Of a stretch of 64,000 nt of DNA, positions 1-11,900 are shown piece after piece. How positions within the stretch are numbered: position 1 is the stretch's first letter; every line of letters starts with the position of its first letter. The stretch covers positions 62,001 to 126,000 of the forward strand of contig JAHLJZ010000059.1 in NCBI GenBank assembly GCA_025602915.1. The letters are read 5' to 3'. The notes beneath the pieces are model-generated. The model did not search any database. It was not told the origin of the DNA and saw only the letters and a program-made list of their open reading frames with translations. This DNA is from Paraphysoderma sedebokerense. Taxonomy: Eukaryota; Blastocladiomycota; Physodermatomycetes; Physodermatales; Physodermataceae. Made by a program: the position numbers and the translations under genes.

Positions 1-3000
1 AACTGAAGGCGTTATTAGCCTTGTTAAAGGATCCTGAATTGCCTTACGCTGAAACCTGGAATGTCCTATCTGCATTATCAGGGCGGATTCCTGGAAAGTT
101 GGAAAGCGATATGTCTTCTTTGCTTTCTCGTTCTTACAACTCAAAAGCTTCGTTCCCCGCCGTTCAACTTCTCGAAATTGTCGACTCCGCCGGTACTTCA
201 TTCGCTGCATCGAATCCAGCCTTTTGGACGACTGTTGCGCCACTTCTGAATGTATTCGATCGTTACAAAGCATCTCTCAGAGGCCACGCTATTGCCGTCC
301 TTGTTTCTTTATTGAACAAATACAGTACGACGGAGTCTCACTTCATTGGTGACTCTCCCATGCCGACGAAGGAGGAAGACTGCATCATAAGTTTACGTGA
401 CCAGTACAAGGATGAATTAGATCAACTCGTCACAATAGTGTTGTCACATTCCAAAATCATCAAGAACAAATTGGTACTACAATTATTGGCTGCCATTGAA
501 GCCGACGAGGAGTATCATGATGGTAATTTGACCGAAGAGCTCAAAACCTTAGCCGGTTTGAGCAGCGTTTTGACCGCCAAAGTGGCACTTCGAGCACGAG
601 AATTTCTGATTCAGTTACAACTACCCTCATTAAATGACCGTCAAAAATCGATGGAAGAAATATTGATATCTTCGGTCACTAATGAGCCAGTATCGGCTGC
701 CGAGTCTTTCAAAAATGTTCCGGGTGTATTTCATCTTCCGATCGCAGAAAAATTGAAAGAGTTGGTGACGATACATTACTCGCTGTTTGATCTTTTACCG
801 ATGTTTTTCTATCATGAGAATCCTTATATTGTATTGGCTTCTCTCGAGACATATGCCCGTCGAGCATATAACGCTTATCAGATACTGATGGTGAAACATC
901 ATCTCAAATCCATTGATCAATACCCAGTTATATCTTCTCATCAACATCGACGTTTCCAATCATTCTCATCGGACGACTCTTCAGATACTGGCCTAACCGA
1001 CAATAAAATGTTTCCATTCATTGAATGGCATTTTACTTACCCTGATTATCCTACCGGTTCACCTATGCTTTATACTTTGCCGTTTTCACCCACAACTCCC
1101 GACACCATAACCGAATCCGACCGAATTCTTTCCGTATCTGATATGAGTCTTATGGGAAAGAGAGGAGAATCTGAACCTGTTCGTGTTGGAGTTATGGCCG
1201 CGTTTTCTAGTTTAGAGGATCTTGAAAAGTCAATGTCTGTATTACTACAGAATTTCCGCAAACATCAATCTCAGCTTGATGTATCAGCTCAAGAAGGAAC
1301 CGAATTGGTCAATGTTCTCGCCATTTCTTTATCCCTCTCGGATTCTGACAGCACCCTCGATAACTCGATTTCCTCCACTCTTTCGACTTTTATCTCTGCA
1401 TACGGTGACAGATTGCGTGAAAAAGGGGTCCGAAGAGTTACCTTCATTTTGTATAAGCAGGGACAGTATCCCAGATATTTCACATTCCGTGAACAATACG
1501 GCTTCTCGGAAGATCCTACGATCCGTAACATTGAGCCGTCTCACGCCTTCCAATTGGAACTTCAACGCTTGTCAAATTTCACTATTACCCCACTATTCAC
1601 ATCCAATCGCAACATCCATCTTTATTATGCGGTCGGCAAAGAAAATACCAGCGACTGTCGGTTTTTCGTGCGAGCCATTACTCGGCCCAGAGCATTACGT
1701 TCGAATACGGGAATGGTGGAATACTTAGCATCAGAAGGTGAACGCATCTTATCAGACATTTTGGATTCATTGGAAATCGTCTCGGCCAATCATCCAAACA
1801 CAGATTGTAACCATTTATTCATCAACTTTATTTCTCATTTTAATGTATCGGCATCGGTTGCCGAGCGTACATTCAAAGAATGCATTCAAAACCACGGGAA
1901 AAGATTATGGAAACTGAGAGTTCAAACTGCCGAAATTAGATTCTTGATAGAAGCTTCTGACGCTTCAAAATCAGACGACACAAGTCGATCTGGCCTTAAA
2001 GTGAAGACTACGGCATTGACGCCATATCGATTCGTCTTCAGTAACATCAGCGGAGTATTGAAGTCTGAAACATATAAAGAAGTCCGAGGAGAGAATGGGC
2101 GAATTGTTTGGTATAGCTTAAAAGGAAATGGTGATTTGCATCTCATGGAAACTGATAAACCGTATCCGACCAAGGAAATGGTTCAGCCGAAACGATATAA
2201 AGCTCATTTGATGGTACATTTTCACAACATTGCTTTAATGATTTGCGCTTGGTGGATACTTATTAATCAAGCGGCATATTTTACTATTATTAGGGTACGA
2301 CTTATGTTTATGATTATGTCGAACTTTTCCGCGAAGCTATAGAAATGCACTGGTTGAATTGGTTGGGCAAACATCTTGACATCGAAAAACCGGAAGTGGT
2401 TCTAGACGCCAAAGAGTTGGACTTCGGCGATAACGGAGAGTTGCAGCATGTCAATAGGCCAGGTTTGTTCGTTTCGCAGGCGTGCTCTATCTTTCGTCGG
2501 TGATTAACTGTAATGGTATGTTTATAGCCGGTACCAACAGGTGTGGTATGGTTGCTTGGCTATTTGAGATGTTTACTCCCGAATATCCCACTGGACGTAA
2601 GGCAATAGTCATTGCCAACGACATAACTTTCCAAATTGGTTCTTTCGGTCCGGAAGAAGATTATCTCTTCTACAAAGCATCTTCCCTGGCCCGCCAGCTC
2701 GGTTTACCACGTATCTACATCTCTGCTAATTCAGGTGCTCGCATCGGGCTTGCTGAAGAAGTTAGACAATTGTACAAAGTCTGCTGGAATGATGCAAGTG
2801 ATTACACAAAAGGTTTCAAGTATTTGTATCTTACTCCGGCCGATTTCGAACGTTTGAACGCAGGTGTCACCAAGAGCGTGAATGTAGAAGAAGTGATCGA
2901 GGACGGAGAACGAAGAATGAAAATTGTTGATGTCATTGGAGCAAAGGATGGTTTAGGAGTTGAAAATCTCCGTGGATCTGGTTTGATTGCAGGTGAAACT

Positions 3001-4804
3001 AGTCGAGCTTACGAAGACATCTTTACCATTACATTGGTTTCATGTCGCTCAGTTGGTACGTTGACCAGTATTCTATTGAATGGCGCAGCTCTTTGTCTCA
3101 ATATTTTGCCACCATGTTTTTTTTAAACAGGTATTGGTGCCTATCTCGTTCGCCTTGGTCAACGTACGATTCAAACGGAAGGTCAACCTATCATTCTTAC
3201 CGGAGCTGCAGCGCTCAACAAGGTTCTCGGAAGAGAAGTATACACTTCCAACCTACAACTTGGCGGTACCCAAATTATGCATAAAAACGGTGTGTCGCAT
3301 CTTGTCGCTGCCGATAACCTGCAAGGAGTCTTCGGCATCGTCAATTGGCTTTCTTACATACCTAAACACCGTGGCGCGGAATTACCGATTCTATACACCC
3401 CCAAATGGGATCCAATTGACCGTGATATTGATTTTATTCCAACGAAAACTCAATATGATCCTCGACATATGTTGGCTGGTTACACTGATGAAAGCGGCCG
3501 ATGGATTTCTGGATTCTTTGATAGAGACTCATTCACCGAGACACTTTCTGATTGGGCCAAAACTGTTGTCGTTGGACGAGCACGTTTGGGTGGTATACCG
3601 ATGGGTGTCATCGCCGTTGAAACTAGAACCATGGAAACTGTTATCTCTGCTGATCCGGCAAATCCAAACTCTGAAGAGCAAGTACAAATGGAAGCCGCTG
3701 GTGTTTGGGTACCTAGCAGCTCGTTTAAAACTGCTCAAGCAATCAATGATTTCAACAAGGGCGAACAGTTACCTTTGATCATTTTCGCCAACTGGAGAGG
3801 TTTCAGTGGTGGTCAAAAGGATATGTACGATGCGATTCTGAAATACGGCAGCTACATCGTTGATGCTTTGAGATCTTACAAACAGCCTGTGTTTGTTTAT
3901 CTTGTGCCAAACGGAGAATTGAGAGGTGGAGCGTGGGTAGTCTTGGACCCTACAATCAATCCTGAAATGATGGAAATGTACGCCGATCGCCAAGGTACGT
4001 TACTTTTTTTTCTTTGTTTGGCTGATGCGGAATTGTGATTAATTTTGTTCTCCCTTTTCAGCTCGCGGTGGAGTCCTTGAACCGGAAGGAATAGTAGAAA
4101 TTAAGTACCGCCGTCCTCAGCTGTTGTCTACCATGGAACGTATCGACCCTGTTTACCGTAAACTCAAGGCCATAATCTCCGATGGTAACATCTCCCATGA
4201 AGAAAAGTCCAAACTAAAAATGCAACTCGAAAATCGCGAAATGGAGCTACTCCCTATTTTCCATCAAGTTGCTCTACAATTTGCTGATTTACACGATACA
4301 GCTGGCCGTATGTTAGCCAAGAATGTCATTCAAGATATCCTAGATTGGACATCCTCCCGTCGATACTTTTACTGGAGAGTTCGTAGAAGAGTCCTCGAAG
4401 AATCGGTTCTCTCTAAAATCCAATCCGTGAATGAAAAATCATCGCGCGAAGAGAGACTCAATCTTTTAAAAAAATGGTTCGAAACGGATAACCCGTCGTT
4501 AACCTACCACAACTCCACTTCATCTTCTTATTCCTCTCCGTCTTCATCGTCTATCTCTAAGTCCCACGAAACATTAAACTCTTCCTCATCTTCGTTATCC
4601 TCCGCAATGACCTTAACAACCGAAGAATGTACAGATGAACAAGTAGTCCATTGGATAGAAAATTCTTCCAACAAGATTCAAGAAAAAATCGATCAATTAC
4701 AAATTGATTATTTGAGTGAGTACATCTCTAAAATGATTAAAGATAAACCTAACGCAGCTGTAAATGGATTGTTGTCGTTGTTTACCGGGTTTGTTAAAAA
4801 TTAG
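1..4804 (+). CDS. ACC1: Acetyl-CoA carboxylase, 3' part (central and carboxyltransferase domains)
   Basis: ATP-dependent carboxylation of acetyl-CoA to malonyl-CoA, the committed step of cytosolic fatty-acid synthesis. The gene is cut by the window start; reading opens in frame at base 3, so the biotin carboxylase and biotin carrier domains lie outside. Visible exons are about 1-2213, 2294-2462, 2528-3055, 3131-3994 and 4062-4804 (1,504 codons plus stop, frame closed through four GT-AG introns of 65-80 bp). The first exon carries the ACC central domain. The remainder is the carboxyltransferase domain, with hallmark stretches [39 protein letters not shown] and [13 protein letters not shown] and the ELRGGAWVV segment. 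A serine-rich linker (about 4510-4600) sits in the C-terminal region and looks lineage-specific. It converges on LCB1. Family assignment is secure. Confidence 0.97.
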
Positions 4805-5316
4805 AGTAGAGAAGATAATGGATGTTGGATTAAATGGTTTTCTGATTTTGATAGATCTTATTAGTTTGATGTTTGAATGTATTGTAATATATCCCTAATG
4901 ATTTTTGTTTTATCCTGTCAAGCCGTTTGATTTCTCGTTGTGTAATTTTTTTCCTGTATTGTTAGAAATAAATCCATTTGATCAATATATATTGGTCCTC
5001 CGTTGTGAGTGAATCATAGAACGCAAGTTCATGTTGTCTTTTTTTTTTTTGGAAGAGTATAAGCATGAACGGTATAAGGATGTATTTGTAGTTCAAAATA
5101 TGTGTCATCACATGATACAAAGAGAATTGAATACAGGGAATAAACATAAAAACATCGGTTCCTCCTTCATTTGGTATTGTAATATTATCAATCAACCTAC
5201 CGCCTTTTTGATCCATCTGCAACACAGTCTATTTGTACACCGAATCTGTACACCTAAACTATGTGCTCGTATTGCGTTGATATTGATGTTCCCAAATTAT
5301 TCAAATTTGTTGAAAT
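4805..5316. other. Intergenic, between convergent 3' ends
   Basis: About 510 bp of AT-rich DNA between the stops of ACC1 and LCB1. A T-run near 5039-5050 and AATAAA-like stretches would suit 3'-end formation. I see no gene. Confidence 0.6.
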
Positions 5317-7002
5317 TTAAATTCTCTTTGTAACTCTCAATATAGCATTTTTCAAAGCGTACGCTGCCTTTTCAGTTTCCTTTTTGGTTAATCCGGCTGT
5401 CACAAAAACTTTTAAACCCTTTTCTAAACCTTTGCCTTTTCCTTTCATTTCATATTCATCCAGATATTTAGCTTTAGTAACCAACACTCCATCTTTCATC
5501 GCTTCGTCGACAATATCTTGGAGGACGCGATCTTGGACTTCGGACGAAAGTGATTTTGACGTGATGAAGGATGGGGAGAGACTAATTAGGATGAGTGGAG
5601 ATTGAGGGGCGGGTGTAGTCGGTTCTGGGGCTGGAGGTTTTAATCGCCGGGATAAAGATGACGAGAGCGAGGACAGAGATGGGGAAGATGGCGGGGACTG
5701 AGCAAGAGTAGAAGTGGAATGTTCTTCTGATAAGGTGATCTGCGAAACGCTAGCAAGAGTGTTTCTAAAAGCTGCAATATTCTCACGTAGGCTGGACAGA
5801 ATATTAGGTCCGTCACTTTTAAGCATATCGATGGCTTCGGAAGCTGCTACAGCCAACATGGGAGGTAAGGCTGCAGAAAAGACATAAGCATTTGATGATA
5901 ATCGTTGATGTTCCACGATTTGGTTCATTCCGGTACAGAATCCTCCTGCTGCACACAAGGAATTTGACATGGATGAAACTATGAAATCTATATCTGTTAC
6001 CGGGACATTGTAGTAATCTGTTATCCCTTTACCGGATTTGCCGAGAACACCAAACGACTGAGATTCGTCTACTAATAGTCGATACTTGAATTTGTACTTG
6101 AGTTCGATCAGTTTTGGGAGAGGGGCCAGATCACCGGTATGGCCATAGAGGCCTTCGACGACGATGAATTTTCTTGTGAGAGGTCGCTTTAAACGGTAAT
6201 CTTCGTCAGCTTGTTCTTGTAGGATTCTTTCGAGATCGTCCATGTCATTATGCTTAAAATAAATAACTCTAGACCTAGAGATTTGAACGCCTTTCTGGAT
6301 AGCAAAACCGACACCGTCATCACAAATAATCAAGTCTCCTCGTTTGGAGAAAGCGGGAATGACGCTACTGAGAGCGGAGTATCCTTGAGCATAAATAATA
6401 GCCTGTTCGGTTCCCAGGAATTCGGCGATATCCTTTTCTAGTTTCATGTGTACATCAATGGTACCGTAGAAACCTGGTGGACCGCAAGCGCCGACGCCAT
6501 ATTTACGAAGGGCAGCAATCGCCTTTTCCTTGATCTTTTCATTTCCCAGGATCCCGAGGGGATTACAGCTGATCAAATTGACGAGGGTCTTGCTGCTATT
6601 GGCAATTTTGACTTTGGCACCGGGTTGCGAGACGATTGTGGGAATTTTTTCGAGTTCGGTCTTTTCAGATTCGGTGAGTTCCGGGACTAGTGGTTCCGGT
6701 GTCCATTCGTCGATGAGTTCCTGGATTTCCTTCTTTGTCAGCGTGACATCGTTGTTGCCGGGGGAGTATCTCTGCGAGAGGAGGTATTTGAGGGCAAAGA
6801 AGACGAGTAAGAGTTCAAGGATGACACGGAAGGGATCGTTTTGGTACGAGTTTTTGATGTAGCGAAAGAAGATGGCTGATCCGGGGACGGAGGATGAGAA
6901 TGAGGACGCTTTGCCGTAAGCGATGGTGATGTAGTCAAACAGATCGTAGAGGTAGGACGGTGGTTCCAGTTCTATCTGCGAGGGCATTGCTTGTGCTGCC
7001 AT
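5317..7002 (-). CDS. LCB1: Serine palmitoyltransferase subunit 1 (long-chain base synthesis)
   Basis: Regulatory, non-PLP-binding subunit of the ER enzyme that condenses serine with palmitoyl-CoA, the first step of sphingolipid synthesis. It is a single 561-aa exon, the usual family length. A membrane segment lies near residues 56-75, followed by an aminotransferase-fold (AOAT) domain. KYGVGACGPPGFYGT keeps the cysteine equivalent to human SPTLC1 Cys133. The lysine that holds PLP in LCB2 is absent, the site reading SSMSNSLCAAGGFC, as expected for LCB1. A Ser/Pro-rich low-complexity insert (about residues 425-460) interrupts the C-terminal part and is unusual. The ATG at 7000-7002 gives a normal N-terminus. 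It is transcribed divergently from EMP24 across the CACGTG cluster. The LCB2 partner is not in this window. Confidence 0.96.
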   Translation of the reverse strand: MAAQAMPSQIELEPPSYLYDLFDYITIAYGKASSFSSSVPGSAIFFRYIKNSYQNDPFRVILELLLVFFALKYLLSQRYSPGNNDVTLTKKEIQELIDEWTPEPLVPELTESEKTELEKIPTIVSQPGAKVKIANSSKTLVNLISCNPLGILGNEKIKEKAIAALRKYGVGACGPPGFYGTIDVHMKLEKDIAEFLGTEQAIIYAQGYSALSSVIPAFSKRGDLIICDDGVGFAIQKGVQISRSRVIYFKHNDMDDLERILQEQADEDYRLKRPLTRKFIVVEGLYGHTGDLAPLPKLIELKYKFKYRLLVDESQSFGVLGKSGKGITDYYNVPVTDIDFIVSSMSNSLCAAGGFCTGMNQIVEHQRLSSNAYVFSAALPPMLAVAASEAIDMLKSDGPNILSSLRENIAAFRNTLASVSQITLSEEHSTSTLAQSPPSSPSLSSLSSSLSRRLKPPAPEPTTPAPQSPLILISLSPSFITSKSLSSEVQDRVLQDIVDEAMKDGVLVTKAKYLDEYEMKGKGKGLEKGLKVFVTAGLTKKETEKAAYALKNAILRVTKRI

Positions 7003-7113
7003 AATTCCTTATCGTTGCGGCAATTTATCTGTTGTTATTTATATATAGAATGAGGGAATTCAGATTTTGCTTTTGATTGAGAAAGAGGAACGCAAAAAAC
7101 TACGGAATTCGAG

Positions 7114-7223
7114 TCACGTGGATTATGTGGTAAGTCACGTGTAACAAGTGGCAAGTCACGTGTAATTGGTAGCAAGTCACGTGTAACAAGTGATAAGTCA
7201 CGTGCAGGTAGTCAGTTCACGCG
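7114..7223. promoter_or_regulatory. Five CACGTG boxes at an exact 21-bp period in a bidirectional promoter
   Basis: TCACGTG occurs at 7114-7120, 7135-7141, 7156-7162, 7177-7183 and 7198-7204, every start exactly 21 bp after the last. A degenerate sixth (TCACGCG, 7217-7223) follows out of register. The units are a diverging tandem duplication (AAG-TCACGTG-TAA core). CACGTG is the palindromic E-box bound by bHLH factors such as Cbf1, Pho4 and USF. Twenty-one bp is two helical turns, so all boxes face the same side of the DNA. The array lies between the divergent starts of LCB1 (7002) and EMP24 (7388). A TATA-like ATTTATATATAG near 7037-7048 could serve LCB1. Confidence 0.75.
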
Positions 7224-7280
7224 TTCACAGTCACCAGTGAACCGGTTCCCTCGCCAAACAAAATTCGCTCTTCTGTTTGA

Positions 7281-7362
7281 TTCAAGAAGGAATTCAAGAA
7301 GGAATAATTAAGAAGGAATTGAATATCTCTACATACAAACCATATCTCTATATACAAACCAT
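7281..7362 (+). repeat. Short tandem duplications in the EMP24 5' leader
   Basis: Three copies of a 12-bp TTCAAGAAGGAA-type unit (7281-7320, the third diverged) are followed by two near-identical 19-bp units (7325-7343 and 7344-7362) and a CAGTATC doublet. With the 21-bp array upstream, most of the leader is built from local tandem duplications. Confidence 0.7.
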
Positions 7363-7387
7363 ATCCAGTATCCAGTATCCCTTAAGC

Positions 7388-8421
7388 ATGCGTCCCTCGC
7401 TCGTCCTCTTGTTGTGCGTCGCTCTCGCCGTCCTCTCGCTCGCAAACGCCTTCACAATCACCCTAGAACCCCACGAACAGCAATGCTTTTACGAAAACCT
7501 CGTCAAGGATCAGCATATTTCTATCGGCTTTCAAGTCGCTGAAGGCGGTCAACTCGATATCGACTTTTGGGTACATATCAGCAGTCGCCTTTCTTTTTCC
7601 ATTTTCTGACTGCCCTTACACGACATTGAGCGGTCGTCGTTGTGGGGGCGGGTCACTGGCGAATCGACTCTTGCCAAAATTAACCATTCACATCACCCTC
7701 ACACAAACAAGAATGACTAATATGTGTCTGCCTGATTGCCAAATATCCTAATTTAATATCCAGGTCTCTGATCCGAAAAACCGACTCGTCCACGTCGTAT
7801 CTCGCGAAACCACCGGTAATTTCGAAGTGAAACCCGACGAAGACGGAAAATACTCGTATTGCTTTAGCAACAAAATGTCTTCCATGACAGCAAAAGTCGT
7901 TCAATTCACTCTTTATGGCGTGGACCATAAACCGGCCGCGGCAGATCCTAGCGGTAAGTACCTTCGAGTTCTCTTGTCCTCTGTTGTTCCGTGGGTTGTT
8001 TACTTTCAGCAATCCCGCGGAGCGACTGGTACAAGTGACATGATCTCTTCGAAATATTGCACACCATCTAAACTTAAATGATGTCTCTCGTTCAATAGAA
8101 AAAATTGACCCCATTCAACAAGCCGTCAATGAGCTCGCTGAAGGTATCCATGGCATCAAGGACGAACAGCAATACTTGATTTCACGAGAACGAGTTCACC
8201 GACACAGTTGCGTATCTTTTACCCTTTAATTTTAGCGCAAGAGGCCCGCACAGTAATTGAGATTTATGTCACTAACGTCACTCTCTCTACACCTAGCCGT
8301 CGAATCTTCAAATACAAGATCGCTTTGGTGGTCCGTGTTCCAGCTTTTCATCATTGTGGTTGTCATGCTGGTTCAAGTGTACTTTTTGAAACAGTACTTT
8401 GAGGTGAAGCGGGTCGTATAG
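7388..8421 (+). CDS. EMP24: p24-beta cargo receptor (Emp24/TMED2)
   Basis: Type I membrane protein of COPII/COPI vesicles that helps sort GPI-anchored and other cargo out of the ER. Exons 7388-7570, 7764-7953, 8099-8206 and 8297-8421 join to 201 aa. There is a signal peptide (residues 1-22), then a GOLD domain with VAEGGQLDIDFWV and YSYCFSNKMSSMT and its two cysteines, then a coiled coil ending in ISRERVHRHT. One transmembrane segment follows, and a tail YFLKQYFEVKRVV almost matches the TMED2 tail, whose aromatic and basic residues bind coat proteins. The 193-bp first intron is long for this locus. The ATG at 7388 begins a clean signal peptide, which decides the start. Confidence 0.93.
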
Positions 8422-8951
8422 TAGTCTTGGAAGGGGTGAATATATTATATACCAGGTGTCGATATGATAGTACACAGATCTGAATGGACATGGGGACTTT
8501 TCGACAAATGCTTTGTACAGATCTTCTGCAGTCTCCAATGCTAATCAATTGATAAATACAACCGATTGATCGCTTTTTACTATTCTGGGATGCCCTTGTT
8601 CGCCTGGACTGTCATAACAGTGAGCTATATAAGATCTGGCGGTCTGCGGACGACAGTAATTTCAACAAATTCTGTTTCTCATATTGGAACTATCCACTAT
8701 GCCCAAAATTGCTGGATCCTATGAATAAATGTTACGTATTTTATAAGTCGTTACATATTTATTAATTTATTTTGGAACAATGCAATAATGAATTCGTGTC
8801 GGAGTGGAAGCAAGGCTGTGGGCCAAACGGAAACATGAAAAGCTTAAATTAGATCAAAAATCTAAATTATATCTACAGCCGCACCAAATTATATCTGAAA
8901 CCGATAGTCCGTCCTTACAAATGAACATAAACCCACACTTTATCGTCCTCA
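8422..8951. other. Intergenic between EMP24 and the CLC gene
   Basis: About 530 bp, AT-rich, between a 3' end and a co-oriented start. I see no gene or clear regulatory motif; it should hold the CLC promoter. Confidence 0.55.
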
Positions 8952-11900
8952 ATGAGTAGTAGTATTCCTCTACACAGAATGAAAACCGAGAGAAGCAGCA
9001 GTAAGCGACGAAAACCGAGTCGGCATATCGACCCTGACCAAATTGAAATTTCGTATACATTTTCACCCACCACCACACAATCCCCGACGTCGACGACATC
9101 CTTTTCTAGCGCAGTCAAACGAAACAATTCAGAAAACTATTTCGATCCGAATATCACTCAGAACGAATGGACCAACGAAGTCGGTGGAAAGAGAGTCAAA
9201 TATGAAGATTATACAACTATTGATTTTATGAATGATATTTCTAAAGAACGGGTTCGATTGAAGCATGTTAGAGAGAGGGAACATATAAATTGGAGAGGTT
9301 GGATGGAAAGCGTTTTTGATAAAAGTATCGCTTGGATTGTCGTCGCACGTTCGTTATCATCCTATTAGTTACTCTTTATTACAAATTTCAACCGACCAAT
9401 CTACGAAAAATGTTACCGAGTGATTGCTGATTTGCGTTGTTTAACAGTCATAGGAATCGCTGCAGGATTAATTGCCGTTTTTATCGATGTTGCGGGCGAA
9501 TGGTTAAGTGATTTAAAGCAAGGAAAGTGTAAAGGTACTTGGTATTTAAATCGAAAGTTTTGTTGTTGGATGGAAGAAGGTTCGTTGATCTCTCATGTTA
9601 CTCTAACATGCTTGTTCAATGTATTTATTAGAGTTTGTTTTTGATAGAGAATTGCACATATTGGGTTCCATGGGATGTAGCAGTGGATGCAAATTACAAA
9701 GGTTTGCCTACTAGGCTCCGAATTACCACCGAATTAGTTGTAGACATATTAACAGCAGTTTCTTTCTGATACATAGGTACAACTCATGTGGCATCGTTGT
9801 TCTTTTACGCTCTGTTTGGGGTCTGTATTGCCTTGCGGTTCGCTCTGTCAGAATCCGGCGCGGTAAAGATTAAAATTATTCTACCTACCCTTGTAGACTT
9901 TCTTTGCAGTGAGTTCTGCGGTATTGGTGAAATCGCTGGCACCATACGCCGCTGGATCTGGTATTCCAGAGGTAAACATTTCATTACTGTCTTTACCGAA
10001 GCCTTCAGTCGAAAGAAATTAATTATATTCACTGGTTTACTGTTTCAGGTTAAAACCATTCTTGGTGGCTTCGTTATACGAAAATTCTTAGGCGGCTGGA
10101 CGTTAATCGTGAAAGCTGTCGGCTTAGTAAGTTGTTGCAAAACATTTGATCTCATAACCTGAGTTGAGGCCTGACAACTTTTATAGGCCCTTTCAACTGC
10201 TTCAGGACTTTCATTGGGGAAAGAAGGTCCGATGGTGCATTTATCGTGTTGTTTTGGAAACATACTGTCGCGATGTTTTGATAAGTTTAAGAGAAACGAA
10301 GCGAAAAGGAGAGAAATTTTGTCAGCCGCTGCTGCTGCTGGTACTTATTTCGATGAATATTAAACCTATCATGACTCGATTTATCCTAAAGTTTATTTTA
10401 TAGGTGTATCAGTTGCTTTCGGATCTCCGATTGGAGGCGTTTTATTCTCTCTGGAAGAAGTTTCCTACGTAAGAAACCACCAAAAATTTTTCGACTTTAA
10501 GATTCTTATTGAACTCACTAACACGTACACTTGTAGTATTTCCCATACAAAACTATGCTGCGTAGTTTTTTCTGTGCAATGATGGGTGCAGTAACCCTTC
10601 AAATCATGAATCCGTTTCGAACAGGGAAACTCGTCATCTTTGAAGTGTCATATACAAAAGATTGGCGTGGCTTTGAACTTATATTTTTTGTTCTTCTTGG
10701 TGTCATTGGGGTTTGTGACCAAAATCTCTTCATCTCCATCCTTGAATCACTGTTGATACGCAGTTCGTTTTTTCTAATTAGGGACTTATCGGGTCTCTCT
10801 TCATCAAGTTCAACCTCCGAGTGACAGCGCTCAGAAAAAATTCGTCCTTAAAGGATTACCCAATCCAGGAAGTTCTCGTTGTTGCACTTGTTTCCGCATT
10901 AATCAATTACACGAATATCTACACACGAGGAAGTATTTCCGAATTAGTATTTCAATTATTTAACGATTGTCAACAGAATACGTTTGTTACTGCCAACCTT
11001 CATGGTCTTTGCGAGTAAGTTCTTTTTTTTTGTGTCAAGAACAAACCCGTGTCCGTTTATCCCAGTCAATTTTAATTTTGATTATTATGCTGTTATGTTA
11101 CAGTGATTCGTCATTCGCAAGCACTGCTGTGCTTTTGTTATTTGCCGCTGCCTGTAAATTAGCATTAACAATATTCACATTCGGTCTTCGTGTTCCTTGT
11201 GGAGTTTTTATCCCATCCTTCGCGATTGGTGCATGCACAGGGAGAGTATTAGGAATGATGGTTCATTTATGGCAAAAGTAAGATTCTATATTGAAAAGTC
11301 TTTTCATTTTATGATTCACGTCTCTGATGTTATGTTTGTTTCGGTAGAAATTATCCGGATTTCTTTCTCTTCGCGGCTTGCAGGCATGAAGTCCCTTGTA
11401 TTTCTCTTGGGCAATATGCTCTAGTTGGAGCGGCAGCAGTATTAGCAGGAGTGACACGAATGGTTTGTCAACCGTACACCCTACGGGTACTGAATTTTAT
11501 GGCTAATGATTGAAAATATAGACTGTATCGTTGGTGGTCATCATGTTTGAACTTACAGGGGCTTTAACTTATGTACGTGTCATTATGCTTCCTTTGATAC
11601 TCTGGACGAATGGCTAAGTAAAGGTTTTATAGGTACTCCCGATCATGATCACCGTGATGACAGCAAAATTTGTTGCCGACGCTGTTGGAGGAAAAGAATC
11701 AATATATCCTTTTTACACTTTTTTAAACGTTTATGCCAAATTTACGACATTTTTTAAGTCCAATAATTTATAAGCTTAACGACATAGCACATATGACGGT
11801 TTAATTAGACTCAACATGTACCCTTATCTTGACAACAAAGAAGAATACATTGAAAGCTACACAGCCGCACAAGTGATGACACGAGCTGAACAAATCGTCA

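Noticed and set aside
9863-9909. GTAAAG...TTTGCAG as an alternative CLC intron 4
   Set aside because: Its ends look canonical, but joining breaks the frame before [11 protein letters not shown]. The 9847-9913 choice keeps frame and yields the conserved sequence, though its acceptor (GTGAG) is less typical.
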